DNA of 63,414 nucleotides from Alphaproteobacteria bacterium (GCA_030431615.1 JAUIID010000004.1:1-63414); one strand, 5' to 3'. Positions 52,398 to 62,691 are shown, counted from the stretch's first letter. Notes: generated from the letters alone by a model not told the origin. A program made the numbers and translations.

Positions 52398-53462
52398 TCA
52401 CCGCGTCCTCGGGTCGAGCCGGCGGTAGAGCCAGTCCGAGAGCGTGTTCATGGCGAGGAAGAGGAGGCCGATCACCAGCACCGTTCCCATTACCACGTTC
52501 ATGTCGTTGTATTGCAGGCCGCGAGTCAGGTACTGGCCGACGCCCGGCCAGCCGAAGACCGTCTCGACCAGCACCGTGCCGTCGAGCAGGCCGGCGAAGA
52601 CGAGGGCCACCACCGTCAGGAGCTGGACGCGGATGTTCTTGAAGGCATGCCGCCAGACGACCGCGTTTCGTGGCAGGCCCTTGGCGCGGGCGGCGACGAT
52701 GTATTCCTGGCCGAGCTGCTCGAGCATGAAGCTGCGGGCCATGCGGCTGATATAGGCGGTCGAGTAGTAGCCGAGGATCGAGGCCGGCAGGATCAGATGC
52801 GCGAAGGCGCTTCGGAACACCGCCCAGTCGCCGGCGATGGCGGAATCGACCAGGAGGAGCCCGGTGCGGGACGGCACCAGCCCCTCGTAGAAGACGTCGA
52901 CGCGGCCCGAGGCGCCCACCCAGCGGAGCTTGGCGTAGAACACGAGGAGCGCCATCAGCCCCATCCAGAAGATCGGGATGGAGTAGCCGGCGAGGCCGAT
53001 GATCCGGGCGATATGGTCGATCATCCGGTCGCGGTTGACCGCCGCCACGATGCCGAGCGGGATGCCGAGCAGCGAGCCGACGATGGCCGCCGTCAGGGCG
53101 AGCTCGAAGGTCGCCGGGAAGACCCGCAGCAGATCGACCGCGACGGGCTGGCCCGTCGTGGTCGAGCGCCCGAGGTCGCCCTGGAAGATGCCGCCCACAT
53201 AGGAGAGGAACTGCTCCCAGACCGGCCGGTCGAGGCCGAGCTCGAGATAGACGCGCTGATAGGTGGCGCGGTCGACTTCGAACCCGGTCACGGCCAGCAC
53301 CGGGTCGGCCGGCAGCAGGCGCCCCATCAGGAAGGTGAGCGCCATCAGGCCGAGCAAGGTCAGCGCCAGGGACACCGTCCGGCCGACTAGGCGGCCGAGC
53401 CGCGCCCGGCGTGCCCGGGCCGCCGGCGGTCCGGGCACGGTCCTGGCGCTGGAGACGCTCAC
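52398..53462 (-). CDS. DppB/OppB-type ABC permease
   Basis: A 354-residue permease starting at GTG 53462, with six helices and the loop 'AARAKGLPRNAVVWRHAFKN'. The C-terminal 'VFGWPGVGQYLTRGLQYNDM' is a DppB hallmark. It lies between the binding protein and DppC genes. Together they make the membrane channel of a peptide/opine-type importer. Confidence 0.93.
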   Translation of the reverse strand: MSVSSARTVPGPPAARARRARLGRLVGRTVSLALTLLGLMALTFLMGRLLPADPVLAVTGFEVDRATYQRVYLELGLDRPVWEQFLSYVGGIFQGDLGRSTTTGQPVAVDLLRVFPATFELALTAAIVGSLLGIPLGIVAAVNRDRMIDHIARIIGLAGYSIPIFWMGLMALLVFYAKLRWVGASGRVDVFYEGLVPSRTGLLLVDSAIAGDWAVFRSAFAHLILPASILGYYSTAYISRMARSFMLEQLGQEYIVAARAKGLPRNAVVWRHAFKNIRVQLLTVVALVFAGLLDGTVLVETVFGWPGVGQYLTRGLQYNDMNVVMGTVLVIGLLFLAMNTLSDWLYRRLDPRTR

Positions 53463-53477
53463 GTCCTCCGACGGCCC

Positions 53478-55067
53478 CTAGTTCTTGGTCACGTCGGCCC
53501 AGCGGGTCGACCAGGTCGGGTGGCCGACATAGCCCTCGACCTCGCCCCGGACGACATAGGGATCGACGCGCTGGAAGAACACGATCAGCGACGGATCGAG
53601 CTCCTGGTACATCTCGTCCATCTCGCGGAAGATCTGGGCGCGCTTCTCCGGGTCGGACTCGCGCTTCGATTCGTTGGTGAGCTCGGTCAGCTCCGGCACG
53701 TCCCAGGCCGTCCGCCACATGTAGTAGCCGCTGAGCTGCGCCTCGTCGCTGTTGTCAGGGTTGAAGGCGTAGTGGGTGGCCGTGGCGAAGGGGTCCGGCA
53801 GGCGGCCGCCCGAATTGCCGGTGTAGACCTCGAAGTCGCGGGCCCGGAACTCCGGCACGTGGTTGCCCGGGACCAGCTCCAGCTCGATGCCGGCGAGGCG
53901 TGCCGTGGCCTGCAGCGATTCGGCGTTCAGCAGATGGCCGTCGCTGGCCGGATAGAGCTTCTTCTTGAGGCCGTCCGGATAGCCCGCCTCGGCCAGCAGT
54001 TCCTTCGCCCGCTCCGGATCGTAATTGAACTTCTCCACGAACTCTTCGGGTGCGCCGGCCATGCCTTGCGGGATGATCGACTGCCAGGGAAAGCCGTTGA
54101 AGCGCATCGACGACTGGCTCAAGGCCTCCCAGTCGAGCACGTGCTGGAAGGCCTCGCGCACCTTGGGCTTGGAGAGGTCCGGGTCCTTCTGGTTGAGCGC
54201 GATGTAGTAGAAGCCGAAGCCCGGCGTGTGCTGGATCTCCATGTCCTCGTTCTCGGCCAGGGCGTCGAGGTCGCCGGAGCCGACATACTGGCCGATATCG
54301 ACGTCGCCGGCCTCGAGCTGCAGGCGGAGATTTCCCGATTCCGGCACGTGGCGCATGATCACCCGGCGCATCGCCGGCGTGCCGCCCCAGTAGTCCTCGC
54401 GCCGCTCGGTGACGACGATGTCGTCCGGGCGCCATTCGACGAGGGTGAAGGGGCCGCTGCCGGCGGCATTGGCGCGCAGCCAGTCGCGGCCGAGATCGCC
54501 ATCGGCCTCGTGCTCGAGGGCGGCCTGCCGGTCGATGATGCCGAGCGACGAGCCGGCGAGCGAATAGAGCACGAGGTCCGTGCTGACCTGCTCGGGCAGC
54601 TCGATCACCAGGGTCTGGTCGTCCTCGGCGCGGACGAGTTGGTCGACATTGTCGGCGGTGAAGCCCCACTGGGCGAGGTCGGTGGCACCCACCTGGCCGA
54701 GCTTGATCACCCGCTGGATGGTCCAGGCGGCGTCCTCGGCGGTGACCGGGTTGCCGCTCGAGAAGGTCGCGTCGTCGCGCAGCTTGAGCGTGATGCTGGC
54801 GTTGTCCGGCGCCACTTCCCAGCTCTCGGCGAGCATCGGCTGGACGGACTGCAGGTTGTCGGGGTCGAGCTTCAGGAGGTTGTCGTAGAGGTTGGAGACC
54901 AGCTCCGAGACGGTCCGGGCGTTGAGCGCCGCCGGATCGAGCGTTGGAATGGCGCCGACATCGGTGCCGATCACCAGCATGTCGGGCGGCGTGGCGGCGA
55001 GCGCCGCAGCGCTGACGAGCGCCAGTGCCGTGGAGCCGACAATCGTGTTGCGGATGTGCCTGAGCAT
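53478..55067 (-). CDS. Dpp/Opp-type extracellular substrate-binding protein
   Basis: A 529-residue SBP_bac_5 family protein. ATG 55067 follows GGGAGAA. Signal peptide (NTIVGSTALALVSAAALA) then 'LVIGTDVGAIPTLDPAALNA' and 'GSGPFTLVEWRPDDIVVTER'. 'PKVREAFQHVLDWEAL' is the family core. It binds peptides or other amino-containing solutes in the periplasm. It is divergent from the aminotransferase gene with 158 bases between them; no operator was recognised in that gap. Confidence 0.92.
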   Translation of the reverse strand: MLRHIRNTIVGSTALALVSAAALAATPPDMLVIGTDVGAIPTLDPAALNARTVSELVSNLYDNLLKLDPDNLQSVQPMLAESWEVAPDNASITLKLRDDATFSSGNPVTAEDAAWTIQRVIKLGQVGATDLAQWGFTADNVDQLVRAEDDQTLVIELPEQVSTDLVLYSLAGSSLGIIDRQAALEHEADGDLGRDWLRANAAGSGPFTLVEWRPDDIVVTERREDYWGGTPAMRRVIMRHVPESGNLRLQLEAGDVDIGQYVGSGDLDALAENEDMEIQHTPGFGFYYIALNQKDPDLSKPKVREAFQHVLDWEALSQSSMRFNGFPWQSIIPQGMAGAPEEFVEKFNYDPERAKELLAEAGYPDGLKKKLYPASDGHLLNAESLQATARLAGIELELVPGNHVPEFRARDFEVYTGNSGGRLPDPFATATHYAFNPDNSDEAQLSGYYMWRTAWDVPELTELTNESKRESDPEKRAQIFREMDEMYQELDPSLIVFFQRVDPYVVRGEVEGYVGHPTWSTRWADVTKN

Positions 55068-55225
55068 CGACCGTTCTCCCTGACCAGAAGTTTGTAGTTG
55101 CTGGTTCGATAACGGCATCCGGCCCCGGGTGCCACCGGAAATCGGCCCCGGTTGCCTTCACCCCGGCCCCGACGCAAACTGCCGGCGTCTCTTCCGTGGC
55201 CCGGCGGCGAGGAAAGCTTCCACCC

Positions 55226-56554
55226 ATGCCGACCGATCCCGACATCCTCTCGCTCAACGCCTTCGATCCGGCGAGCGGTGCCGCTGCCGATCCGGCAACG
55301 GCCGCCCTGCTCGCCCGGCGGCAGGCGAATCTGGGCCCGGTCTCGGTGCTCTTCTACGAGGAGCCCCTGCACGTCGTCCGCGCCACGGACGTCTGGCTCG
55401 AGACACAGGACGGGCGGCGCTATCTCGACGTCTACAACAACGTGGCCTCGGTCGGGCACTGCCATCCCCGGGTGGTGGCGGCAATCGCCGAACAGGCGGC
55501 AACGCTCAACGTCCACACCCGCTACCTGAACGAGCCGACGGAAGCCTATGCCGAGCGCCTGAAGGCGACCCTGCCGGCAGCACTCTCGACCCTGGCGCTG
55601 ACCTGCAGCGGCAGCGAGGCGAACGACCTGGCCCTGCGGCTCGCCCGGACGGCCACCGGGCGGCAGGGCATCGTCGTCACGGCGGCGGCCTATCACGGCA
55701 ACACCGCGGCCGTGAGCGAGATCTCGCCCTCCGCCTTCAAGTGGGGGCGGCCGCCCGCCCATGTCCGCATGGTGCCGGCACCGGGTGCGGGGCACTACGG
55801 CGCCGACATTGCGGCCGGGTTCGCCGCAAGCGTCGAGCGGGCGATCGGCGAGCTGGACGAGGCGGGCTTCGGCTGTGCCGCCTTCATCGCCGATTCGATC
55901 TTCTCCAGCGACGGCGTGCACGCCGACCCACGGGGCTTCCTCAAGGCCGCAGCGACGGTCGTCCGCGGCGCCGGCGCCCTCTACATCGCCGACGAGGTAC
56001 AACCCGGCTTCGCCCGCACCGGCGACGCCTTCTGGGGCTTTGAGCGGCACGGCATCACCCCCGACATCGTCACCATGGGCAAGCCCATGGGCAACGGCTT
56101 CCCCGTGGCCGGCCTCGCAGCCCGGCCGGAGGTGATGGCCCCCTATTTTGCCGAGTTCGGCTACTTCAACACCTTCGGCGGCAATCCCGTGGCGGCGGCC
56201 GCGGGGCTCGCCGTGCTCGACGTCATCGAGGACCAGGCGCTGCAACGGAACGCGGCCGACACGGGCCGCTATCTCCGCCGGAAGCTCGCGGGGCTGCAGG
56301 CAGGCCACCCGTCGATCGGGGCCGTCCGCGGGGCGGGGCTCTTCACGGGCGTCGACCTCTGCCGCGACGGCGACCCCGATGCACCCGATCCTCAGGCTGC
56401 CCGGCGGGCGATCAACGGGCTGCGGCAGCGGGGCGTGCTGATCGGCGCCTGCGGGCGGCATGGCGAAACGCTGAAGATCCGCCCGCCCCTCACCTTCACG
56501 CCCGACCACGCCGACCAGCTGGTCAGAGCGCTGGAGGAGGCGCTGACGGGCTAG
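55226..56554 (+). CDS. Class III aminotransferase (omega-amino acid type)
   Basis: A 442-residue PLP-dependent enzyme. '[19 protein letters not shown]', '[14 protein letters not shown]', '[11 protein letters not shown]' and the PLP lysine in '[11 protein letters not shown]' are clear. The C-terminus ends with the usual '[16 protein letters not shown]'. ATG 55226 gives a normal length; the frame from 55196 is less likely. Its neighbours (two peptide/opine-type importers, a GMC oxidoreductase) suggest it removes an amino group from an imported compound. The 3' end overlaps the DeoR gene by 4 bases. Confidence 0.9.
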   Translation: MPTDPDILSLNAFDPASGAAADPATAALLARRQANLGPVSVLFYEEPLHVVRATDVWLETQDGRRYLDVYNNVASVGHCHPRVVAAIAEQAATLNVHTRYLNEPTEAYAERLKATLPAALSTLALTCSGSEANDLALRLARTATGRQGIVVTAAAYHGNTAAVSEISPSAFKWGRPPAHVRMVPAPGAGHYGADIAAGFAASVERAIGELDEAGFGCAAFIADSIFSSDGVHADPRGFLKAAATVVRGAGALYIADEVQPGFARTGDAFWGFERHGITPDIVTMGKPMGNGFPVAGLAARPEVMAPYFAEFGYFNTFGGNPVAAAAGLAVLDVIEDQALQRNAADTGRYLRRKLAGLQAGHPSIGAVRGAGLFTGVDLCRDGDPDAPDPQAARRAINGLRQRGVLIGACGRHGETLKIRPPLTFTPDHADQLVRALEEALTG

Positions 56555-57321
56555 CCGCCGCGCAGCCGGTGGCGGACCTCCACCCCGGCGCGCTCGAAGA
56601 CCTCGGCGAAGGGTGCGGCGACCGGCCGGTTGGTGGCCACGGTGAGCGGCGTGGTGAGGTCGAAGGTGCGGATCGAGGCATGGCGGCCGAACTTGCTGTC
56701 GTCGACCAGGAGCACGGCGCGCCTGGTCTGCTCGATCACCGTCCGGCGCAGCTCCGACTCCTCGTCGGCATAGTCCATCCAGCCATATTGCGCGTCGCAG
56801 GCGGCGATGCCCATGAAGGCGATGTCGAAGACGAAGCGGCGCACGAACGCCACGGTGTCGCCGCCGACGAGGGCGTAGTCGTTGGGCCTGACCCAACCCG
56901 GCGTGATCTTGACCCGCACACCGGGCGCGGCGGCGAGCAGGTGGGCGATGTCGAGGGAGTTGGTGACGAGGGCGAGATCGCGCGCATCGGCGAGCGCGCG
57001 GGCGAAGGCGAGCGGCGTCGAACCCGTGTCGACGAAGATCGACATGCCGTCCCGGACGAGGCCGCGGGCGACCGCCGCCACCTGCGCCTTCTCGCGCGGT
57101 CGGATGCGCGAGCGGACCATGAGCGGCTGCTCCTCGTCGGGGCGGAACTCGACAGCACCGCCATGCACCCGACGGAGCCGCCCGGTGGCGTCGAGGGCGA
57201 CGAGGTCGCGGCGGACGGTCTCGGCACTGACGCCGAGCGCATCCGCCAGGGCCGCGACCCCTACCCGGCCCTCGCGCCCGAGCGCCGCCAGGATGGCAGC
57301 GTGGCGCGCGCGCTCGGACAT
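56551..57321 (-). CDS. DeoR-family transcriptional repressor
   Basis: A 256-residue regulator. The N-terminal HTH is 'VAALADALGVSAETVRRDLV' followed by 'LRRVHGGAV', the DeoR hallmark; the C-terminal sugar-phosphate-sensing domain shows 'IFVDTGSTPLAFARAL' and 'LLVDDSKFGRHA'. It is the last gene of the minus-strand Dpp/GMC operon and probably controls it, responding to a phosphorylated intermediate. Confidence 0.93.
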   Translation of the reverse strand: MSERARHAAILAALGREGRVGVAALADALGVSAETVRRDLVALDATGRLRRVHGGAVEFRPDEEQPLMVRSRIRPREKAQVAAVARGLVRDGMSIFVDTGSTPLAFARALADARDLALVTNSLDIAHLLAAAPGVRVKITPGWVRPNDYALVGGDTVAFVRRFVFDIAFMGIAACDAQYGWMDYADEESELRRTVIEQTRRAVLLVDDSKFGRHASIRTFDLTTPLTVATNRPVAAPFAEVFERAGVEVRHRLRGG

Positions 57322-57328
57322 CGGCCGG

Positions 57329-58948
57329 TCAGCCGGGACCGGCTCGGCGACGCCGCAACCGCTCGGCCATCTGCTCGCCGATCATCATGGTGGTGAAGGC
57401 CGTGTTCGCCTTGCAGTCGGCCGGCATGATCGAGGCATCGATCACCCTAAGGGCCTCGATGCCGCGCACCCGGCAGTGCGGATCGAGCACCGAGCGGCCG
57501 TCCTCGTAGTCGAAGGGGCCCATCCGGCAGCTCCCGGCACCGTGCTGCGCGTCCGAGCAGTCGGTGAGGATCCACTCGTCGACGGCCTCGTCAGGCGCCG
57601 TCGCCAGCTCGGCTATGGCCCTGCCGGTATTGCCGAGGCTGACCTCGCGGCACTTCCCGACGACCGCCGCGTGGCTGCCGATCGCCATCAGCCGCCGCGC
57701 CCCGTCGCGCAGGCGCACGAGGTCGCGCTCGTCGTCCAGCATGTTCAGGTCGACAACGGGCTGGGTGCGCGGATCGGCCGAGGCGAGCCTCACCGACCCC
57801 TTGGAATGCGCCTCGAAGAGCGCGCAGTGGATGCCGGCCTCGCCGAACTGCGCCATGTCCTGGGCGACCCCGACGCCGCCATGGTTCATGGCGAAGAAGA
57901 TCATGTCGGCGAGCGAGCCGCCCGGCAGGTTGGAGCTGTACTTGACGCAGCAATTGGTGTGGCGGGCATCCACGCTGGTCGGCTTCAGCTCGTCCTTCAG
58001 CTTGAGCTCGAGCCGGACGAAGGGATGGTCGAAGAGCCCGTCGCCGACCGGCAGGTCGCGGATCACCTCGATGCCGTGCTCGGCGAGGTGGGCGGCCGGG
58101 CCGATGCCGGAGCGCATGAGGATGGGCGGGCTGTGGATGGCGCCGGCCGCGAGCAGCACCTCGCCGCCGGGGGCGAGGTCGAAGCTCTGAGGGCCTTCCG
58201 GCCCGATGGCGGCGATGCCGGTGGCCCGCCGGCCGTCCATGAGCACCCGGTCGGCGAGCATGCCGCCTTTGATCTCGAGATTGGGCCGGCCGCGCGCCGG
58301 CTCGAGATAGCCGTCATTGGTCGAGACCCGGCGGCCTCCCCGGCTGTTGATGGCGTAGGTTGTGACACCTTCCGCAGTCGGCGCGTTGAGGTCCGCCGTC
58401 CAGGGATAGCCCAGGTCCAGCGCCGCATCGCGCAGCGCCTGGTCGACCGGGCCCCAGTCATCCGTTGGCGTGCGATGGACGGGGATCGGCCCGCTGCCGC
58501 CATGATAGGCTTCGCCCGCGAAATCCTCGTCGCTCTCGAGCCGGTTGAAGCCGGGCAGCACGTCGGCCGCCGACCAGCCCTCGCAGCCGTGCTCGGCCCA
58601 GTGGTCGAAAGCATCGAGCACGCCCCGGATGGCGATCTGGCCGTTGATGGCGGTGCTGCCGCCGACGCCGCGGCCGCGCCAGTAGAGGCGATGCGCCTGG
58701 CGTTTCGTCCGCTTCGCCAGCAGTTCCGGCCACATATAGGTCGCCTGGAAGGCTTCGGGCAGGATGATGTTGAAGGGGTTGGGGCTCGCCATCTCCCGCG
58801 GCTGGTCGGCCGCGCGGTAGTCGGGGCCGGCCTCGAGCAGCAGCACCCGAATGGCCGGGTCCTCGCTCAGCCGGGCGGCCAGCACGGCACCGGCACCACC
58901 GGCGCCGACAATGATGAAATCCCACATTCCCGTATCTTCGCTGGCCAT
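57329..58948 (-). CDS. GMC-family FAD oxidoreductase (choline dehydrogenase-like)
   Basis: A 539-residue flavoenzyme. The FAD-binding motif is 'IIVGAGGAGAVLAARLSEDP', and 'GRGVGGSTAINGQIAIRG' and 'AGSCRMGP' with 'LRVIDASIMP' are GMC signatures. The catalytic His is in 'SDAQHGAGSC'. Such enzymes oxidise alcohols, choline or sugars. The ATG 58948 may be the start, although an internal Met (MWDFIIVGAG) is possible. It lies 12 bases after the ATPase gene stop, so it is in the same operon as the importer. Confidence 0.9.
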   Translation of the reverse strand: MASEDTGMWDFIIVGAGGAGAVLAARLSEDPAIRVLLLEAGPDYRAADQPREMASPNPFNIILPEAFQATYMWPELLAKRTKRQAHRLYWRGRGVGGSTAINGQIAIRGVLDAFDHWAEHGCEGWSAADVLPGFNRLESDEDFAGEAYHGGSGPIPVHRTPTDDWGPVDQALRDAALDLGYPWTADLNAPTAEGVTTYAINSRGGRRVSTNDGYLEPARGRPNLEIKGGMLADRVLMDGRRATGIAAIGPEGPQSFDLAPGGEVLLAAGAIHSPPILMRSGIGPAAHLAEHGIEVIRDLPVGDGLFDHPFVRLELKLKDELKPTSVDARHTNCCVKYSSNLPGGSLADMIFFAMNHGGVGVAQDMAQFGEAGIHCALFEAHSKGSVRLASADPRTQPVVDLNMLDDERDLVRLRDGARRLMAIGSHAAVVGKCREVSLGNTGRAIAELATAPDEAVDEWILTDCSDAQHGAGSCRMGPFDYEDGRSVLDPHCRVRGIEALRVIDASIMPADCKANTAFTTMMIGEQMAERLRRRRAGPG

Positions 58949-58960
58949 GAACGCTTTCCT

Positions 58961-60778
58961 TCAGGCCGCCCGGCTGACCTCTGGCTCGTTCAGCCAGCAG
59001 GCCGAGAAACGGCCGCCGCCCAGCTCGACGAGCGGCGGCTCCTCGGCGCGGCAGCGGGGCATCGCATGCGGGCAGCGGGCGGCGAAGCTGCACCCTTGCG
59101 GCAGGTCGATGGGGCTCGGCGGCTCGCCCTCGAGCAGGCAGTCCGCCGCCTTGAACGGCTTTTCCTCGAGCGTCGGCACGGCCGACAGGAGGGCGCGCGT
59201 GTAGGGATGCGTGGGCTCGAAGAAGACGCTGCGCGTGTCGGCGAGCTCGACCACCTTGCCCAGATACATGACGGCGATCCGGGTGCAGACCCGGCGCACC
59301 ATGGCGAGATCGTGGCTGATGAAGAGGTAGGTGAAGCCGTGCCGCGCCTGCAGCCGCTCGAAGAGGTCGAGGAGCCGCGCCTGCTCCATGGGATCGAGGG
59401 CGGAGAGCGTCTCGTCGAGGATCAGGAGCTCGGGCTCGAGGATGAGGGCGCGGGCGATGTTCACCCGCTGCCGCTGGCCGGCGCTCATGCCGATGGGCAG
59501 CCGCTCGCGGTCCGCATCCTTGAGCCCGACCTCGGCCATCACCGCCCGCACCTGCTCGGCGATCGCCTTCCTGCCGAGCCCGCCATGGATCTGCAGCGAC
59601 ATGCCGATCGAGCGGCCGATCGGCAGGTTCGGCGGCAGGCAGTTGAACGGGTCCTGAAGCAGGAGCTGGAAGCCCTTGCGCATGGCGAGGAGCTGTGGCG
59701 CCGACATGCCGGCGATGTCCTGCCCCTTGAAGCGGATGCGCCCCTCGTCCGGCTGCTCGACCCAGCTCAGGAGGCGGGAAAGCGTGGACTTGCCGCAGCC
59801 CGATTCGCCGACGAGGCCGAGATTCTCCCCGCCATGCACGGCGAAGCTGACGCCGCGCACCGCCTTGACCGCCTGGGTCCCAAAGAACCGCGTGCGGTCG
59901 GGCACCACGTAGGTCTTGGTGACGTCCTCGACCTCGAGGATGGCCCGGGGCGCCGCCTCCAATTCGACGGGCTCGGGCGGCGTCCCCCAGATGACGGGAT
60001 TCCGAGCGATCAGGTCACGGCTGTAGGGATGCTCCGGCGCTGCCAGGAGTCGTTCGGGCGTGCTCCGCTCGACGATCTCGCCGCGGCTCAGCACGACCAG
60101 CTCGTCGGCGATGTCGCAGACCACCGGCAGCGAGGTCGAGATGAAGACGATGCCGGCATCGAGGTCGGAGCGGAGATCGTGCAGGAGCCGCATGATCTGC
60201 GCCGCCACCGTCACGTCGAGCGGCTGGGTGATGTTGTCACAGACGAGGAAGGCCGGATCGGAGGCCAGCGCGTCGACGATCATCGCCCGCTGCAGCATGC
60301 CGCCCGAGTACTGGTGCGGGAACTCGTCGAAGCGCCGGGCCGCCGAGGGGATGTGCACCCGGTCGAGCAGGTCGAGCACACGCTTTTTCGCCGCCGTGGC
60401 GTCGATGTCGGCGCGCACCGCCCGCACCTTCTCGACGATCTGCCGGCCGACCGGCAGGGTCGGGTCGAAGCTGCTGCCGGGATCGGCGCCGATATAGCCG
60501 ACGGCACTGCCGCGCAGGACCCGCCGCGCGTCGGGCGGCATGGCGAGCAGGTCCTGGCCGCGGAAGCGGACGCTTCCCCGGCTCGCCACCAGCGGCTCGG
60601 CGACCCAGCCGACCAGCGCCTTGGCCAGCACGGTCTTGCCGGAGCCGCTCTCGCCGACGATGCCGAGCACCTGCCGCTCCTCCAGCGCCAGCGACACGTC
60701 GCGCAGCACCGGCACCCGGCCGCCGTCGCGCAGGAGGTCGACAGTGAGGCCCTCGACGGTGAGCAGGCGTTCGGTCAT
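58961..60778 (-). CDS. Fused double ABC ATPase (DppD-DppF type)
   Basis: A 605-residue protein with two complete ATPase domains: Walker A 'GESGSGKTVLAKALVGWV' near 40 and 'GESGCGKSTLSRLLSWVE' near 330, each with a signature motif (YSGGMLQRAMI and MSAGQRQRVNIARAL). It is the fused equivalent of DppD and DppF. The C-terminal 'LLEGEPPSPIDLPQGCSFAA' belongs to the oligopeptide ATPase extension with Cys ligands (CPHAMPRC). It lies 3 bases after the permease gene. It could serve both importers here because the other lacks an ATPase gene. Confidence 0.94.
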   Translation of the reverse strand: MTERLLTVEGLTVDLLRDGGRVPVLRDVSLALEERQVLGIVGESGSGKTVLAKALVGWVAEPLVASRGSVRFRGQDLLAMPPDARRVLRGSAVGYIGADPGSSFDPTLPVGRQIVEKVRAVRADIDATAAKKRVLDLLDRVHIPSAARRFDEFPHQYSGGMLQRAMIVDALASDPAFLVCDNITQPLDVTVAAQIMRLLHDLRSDLDAGIVFISTSLPVVCDIADELVVLSRGEIVERSTPERLLAAPEHPYSRDLIARNPVIWGTPPEPVELEAAPRAILEVEDVTKTYVVPDRTRFFGTQAVKAVRGVSFAVHGGENLGLVGESGCGKSTLSRLLSWVEQPDEGRIRFKGQDIAGMSAPQLLAMRKGFQLLLQDPFNCLPPNLPIGRSIGMSLQIHGGLGRKAIAEQVRAVMAEVGLKDADRERLPIGMSAGQRQRVNIARALILEPELLILDETLSALDPMEQARLLDLFERLQARHGFTYLFISHDLAMVRRVCTRIAVMYLGKVVELADTRSVFFEPTHPYTRALLSAVPTLEEKPFKAADCLLEGEPPSPIDLPQGCSFAARCPHAMPRCRAEEPPLVELGGGRFSACWLNEPEVSRAA

Positions 60779-60781
60779 GGC

Positions 60782-61696
60782 TCAGATGGTCCCGCGCAGG
60801 AGACGGTTGCGCGCGCGCTCGAGGGCGGCACCCATGAGGTTGACGCTGAGCAGCGTGAGGAAGAGGAAGCCGCCGGGCATGGTGGCGATCCACCAGGCAT
60901 TGATCAGGTACTTGCGGCCGTCGGCGATGATCGTGCCGAAGGTCGGGGTCGGCGGCTGGATGCCGATGCCGATGAAGCCGAGGATCGCCTCGAAGATCAT
61001 CATCCGCGCGATGTCGAGCACGGCGACGAAGGCGATGGGCGGCAGGATGTTGGGGGCGATCAGCCGCCACATGATCCGGCGGTCGGAGGCGCCGAGGATC
61101 GTGGCCCCCCTCACATATTCGCGCCGCCGCTCGGCCAGGGTCACGCTGCGCGTCACCCGGGCGTAGACCGGCCAGCCCGCCAGGGCGAGCACCAGGATGA
61201 CCGAGAGCGGCGTCGGCCGCGACACGGTCAGGATGATGATGGCGAGGATGATGAGCGGGATGGAGAGCTGCGCGTCCGTCAGCCGCATGAGGATCGTGTC
61301 GATCCAGCCGCCGCGATAGCCGGCGACGAGGCCGACGGTCGCCCCGAAGGCGAACATGAGGACGACGACGGCGACGCTGATCATCAGCGCGTTCTGCAGG
61401 CCGACTAGCGAGCGGACGAAGAGGTCGCGGCCGAGCTGGTCGGTGCCGAGCGGGTGCGCCCAGGTGCCGCCCTCGAGGAAGACCGGCGGCAGGAATCGTT
61501 CGCGGACCGAGAGCTTGGTGGGGTCGATGTCCGTGAGCAGCGGGTAGATGAAGGCGGTGCCGACCAGGAGCAGGAAGAGCACGAGGCCGATCTTGAACTC
61601 GGTCTGCGACCAGGTGGCGAGCCACATCCGCCGGCCGGGGCTCGCCGCCGCGACGGTGGCGGCGACCGCCGCGGGCTCCTCGATGGACGTCGCCAT
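60782..61696 (-). CDS. DppC-type ABC permease
   Basis: A 304-residue permease with the 'AHPLGTDQLGRDLFVRSLVG' segment and the EAA-like loop 'VRGATILGASDRRIMWRLIA'. Its start overlaps the DppB-type stop. Part of a second peptide/opine-type importer in the same minus-strand operon as the fused ATPase. Confidence 0.93.
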   Translation of the reverse strand: MATSIEEPAAVAATVAAASPGRRMWLATWSQTEFKIGLVLFLLLVGTAFIYPLLTDIDPTKLSVRERFLPPVFLEGGTWAHPLGTDQLGRDLFVRSLVGLQNALMISVAVVVLMFAFGATVGLVAGYRGGWIDTILMRLTDAQLSIPLIILAIIILTVSRPTPLSVILVLALAGWPVYARVTRSVTLAERRREYVRGATILGASDRRIMWRLIAPNILPPIAFVAVLDIARMMIFEAILGFIGIGIQPPTPTFGTIIADGRKYLINAWWIATMPGGFLFLTLLSVNLMGAALERARNRLLRGTI

Positions 61697-62673
61697 CAGT
61701 ACTCGATCCGAGGATCGATCTGCGCCGAGACGAAGTCGACGAGGATGTTGATGACGACGAAGATCGAGGTCGAGATGATGGCGATCCCCTGGATCACCGG
61801 GAAGTCGCGCTGCAGCACGGCCTGGACCGTGAGCAGGCCGAAGCCCGGGTAGTCGAAGATGTATTCGACGATCAGCACCCCGCCGAGCAGGGCGCCGATC
61901 TGCACGCCGAAGAGGTTGAGCACCGGCACGGCAGCGTTGCGCAGCACGTGGTGGCTGAAGATGCGGCCGGGCGACAGGCCGCGCACCTGGGCCAGCTCGA
62001 CGAAGGGATGCCGCATGGTGTCGGCGATCGAGACCGAGAGCGAGCGGATGAAGAGCGGCGACATCTCGATGGCGATGACGAAGGCCGGCAGGATGGCGTA
62101 GGCGATGTTCTGGTAGCCGATCGAGGGGATCCAGCCGAGCTTCGCCGTCACCACCAGCGCCAGCACGATGGCGAGCCAGAAGTTCGGCAGGGAGACGAAG
62201 ATTGACGAAGCATAGAGGGCGAGCTTGTCCGGCCAGCGTCCCGCCATGAGCCCGCCGGCGATGCCGAGCGGCAGCGCGATGAGCGCCGTGAAGACCAGCG
62301 CGAGGCCGGCGAGCTGCAGCGTCAGCGGCAGGGTCTCGGCCACGAGGTCGAGCACCCGGGCCCGCTCGCCCCGGGCCTCGTCGCGACCGCCGCCCATCGA
62401 CCCGCCGCCTCGCGCCTTGATGAAGGAGGTGCCGAAGTCGCCCTGCGCCACCTGCCCCAGATAGCGCATGTACTGGAGCGGGATCGGGTCGCGCAGGCCC
62501 ATGTCGCGGGCGGTCTGCTCGACCACCTCGTCGGTCGCCATGGGCCCGAGGATGATCCGCGCGGGATCGCCCGGCACGACACGCAGGAGGGCGAAGATCG
62601 TGAACGACACGAGCAGCACGATCAGCACACCCTGCGCGAGGCGCCGGGCGAAGAAGGTCAGCGCAAAGCCCAC
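61696..62673 (-). CDS. DppB-type ABC permease
   Basis: A 325-residue permease from GTG 62673. The N-terminal 'LLVSFTIFALLRVVPGDPAR' and the C-terminal 'VEYIFDYPGFGLLTVQAVLQ' are DppB hallmarks. The loop between helices 1 and 2 carries a Gly-rich insert (GGGSMGGGRDEARGERAR) not typical for the family. It follows the binding protein gene by 18 bases. Confidence 0.92.
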   Translation of the reverse strand: MGFALTFFARRLAQGVLIVLLVSFTIFALLRVVPGDPARIILGPMATDEVVEQTARDMGLRDPIPLQYMRYLGQVAQGDFGTSFIKARGGGSMGGGRDEARGERARVLDLVAETLPLTLQLAGLALVFTALIALPLGIAGGLMAGRWPDKLALYASSIFVSLPNFWLAIVLALVVTAKLGWIPSIGYQNIAYAILPAFVIAIEMSPLFIRSLSVSIADTMRHPFVELAQVRGLSPGRIFSHHVLRNAAVPVLNLFGVQIGALLGGVLIVEYIFDYPGFGLLTVQAVLQRDFPVIQGIAIISTSIFVVINILVDFVSAQIDPRIEY

Positions 62674-62691
62674 GCTCTGGCTATCCCGGGA

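Noticed and set aside
56882-61408. A 1508-codon plus-strand frame
   Set aside because: It is antisense to the DeoR, GMC and ABC genes, which have clear motifs; long stop-free frames are expected at this GC content.
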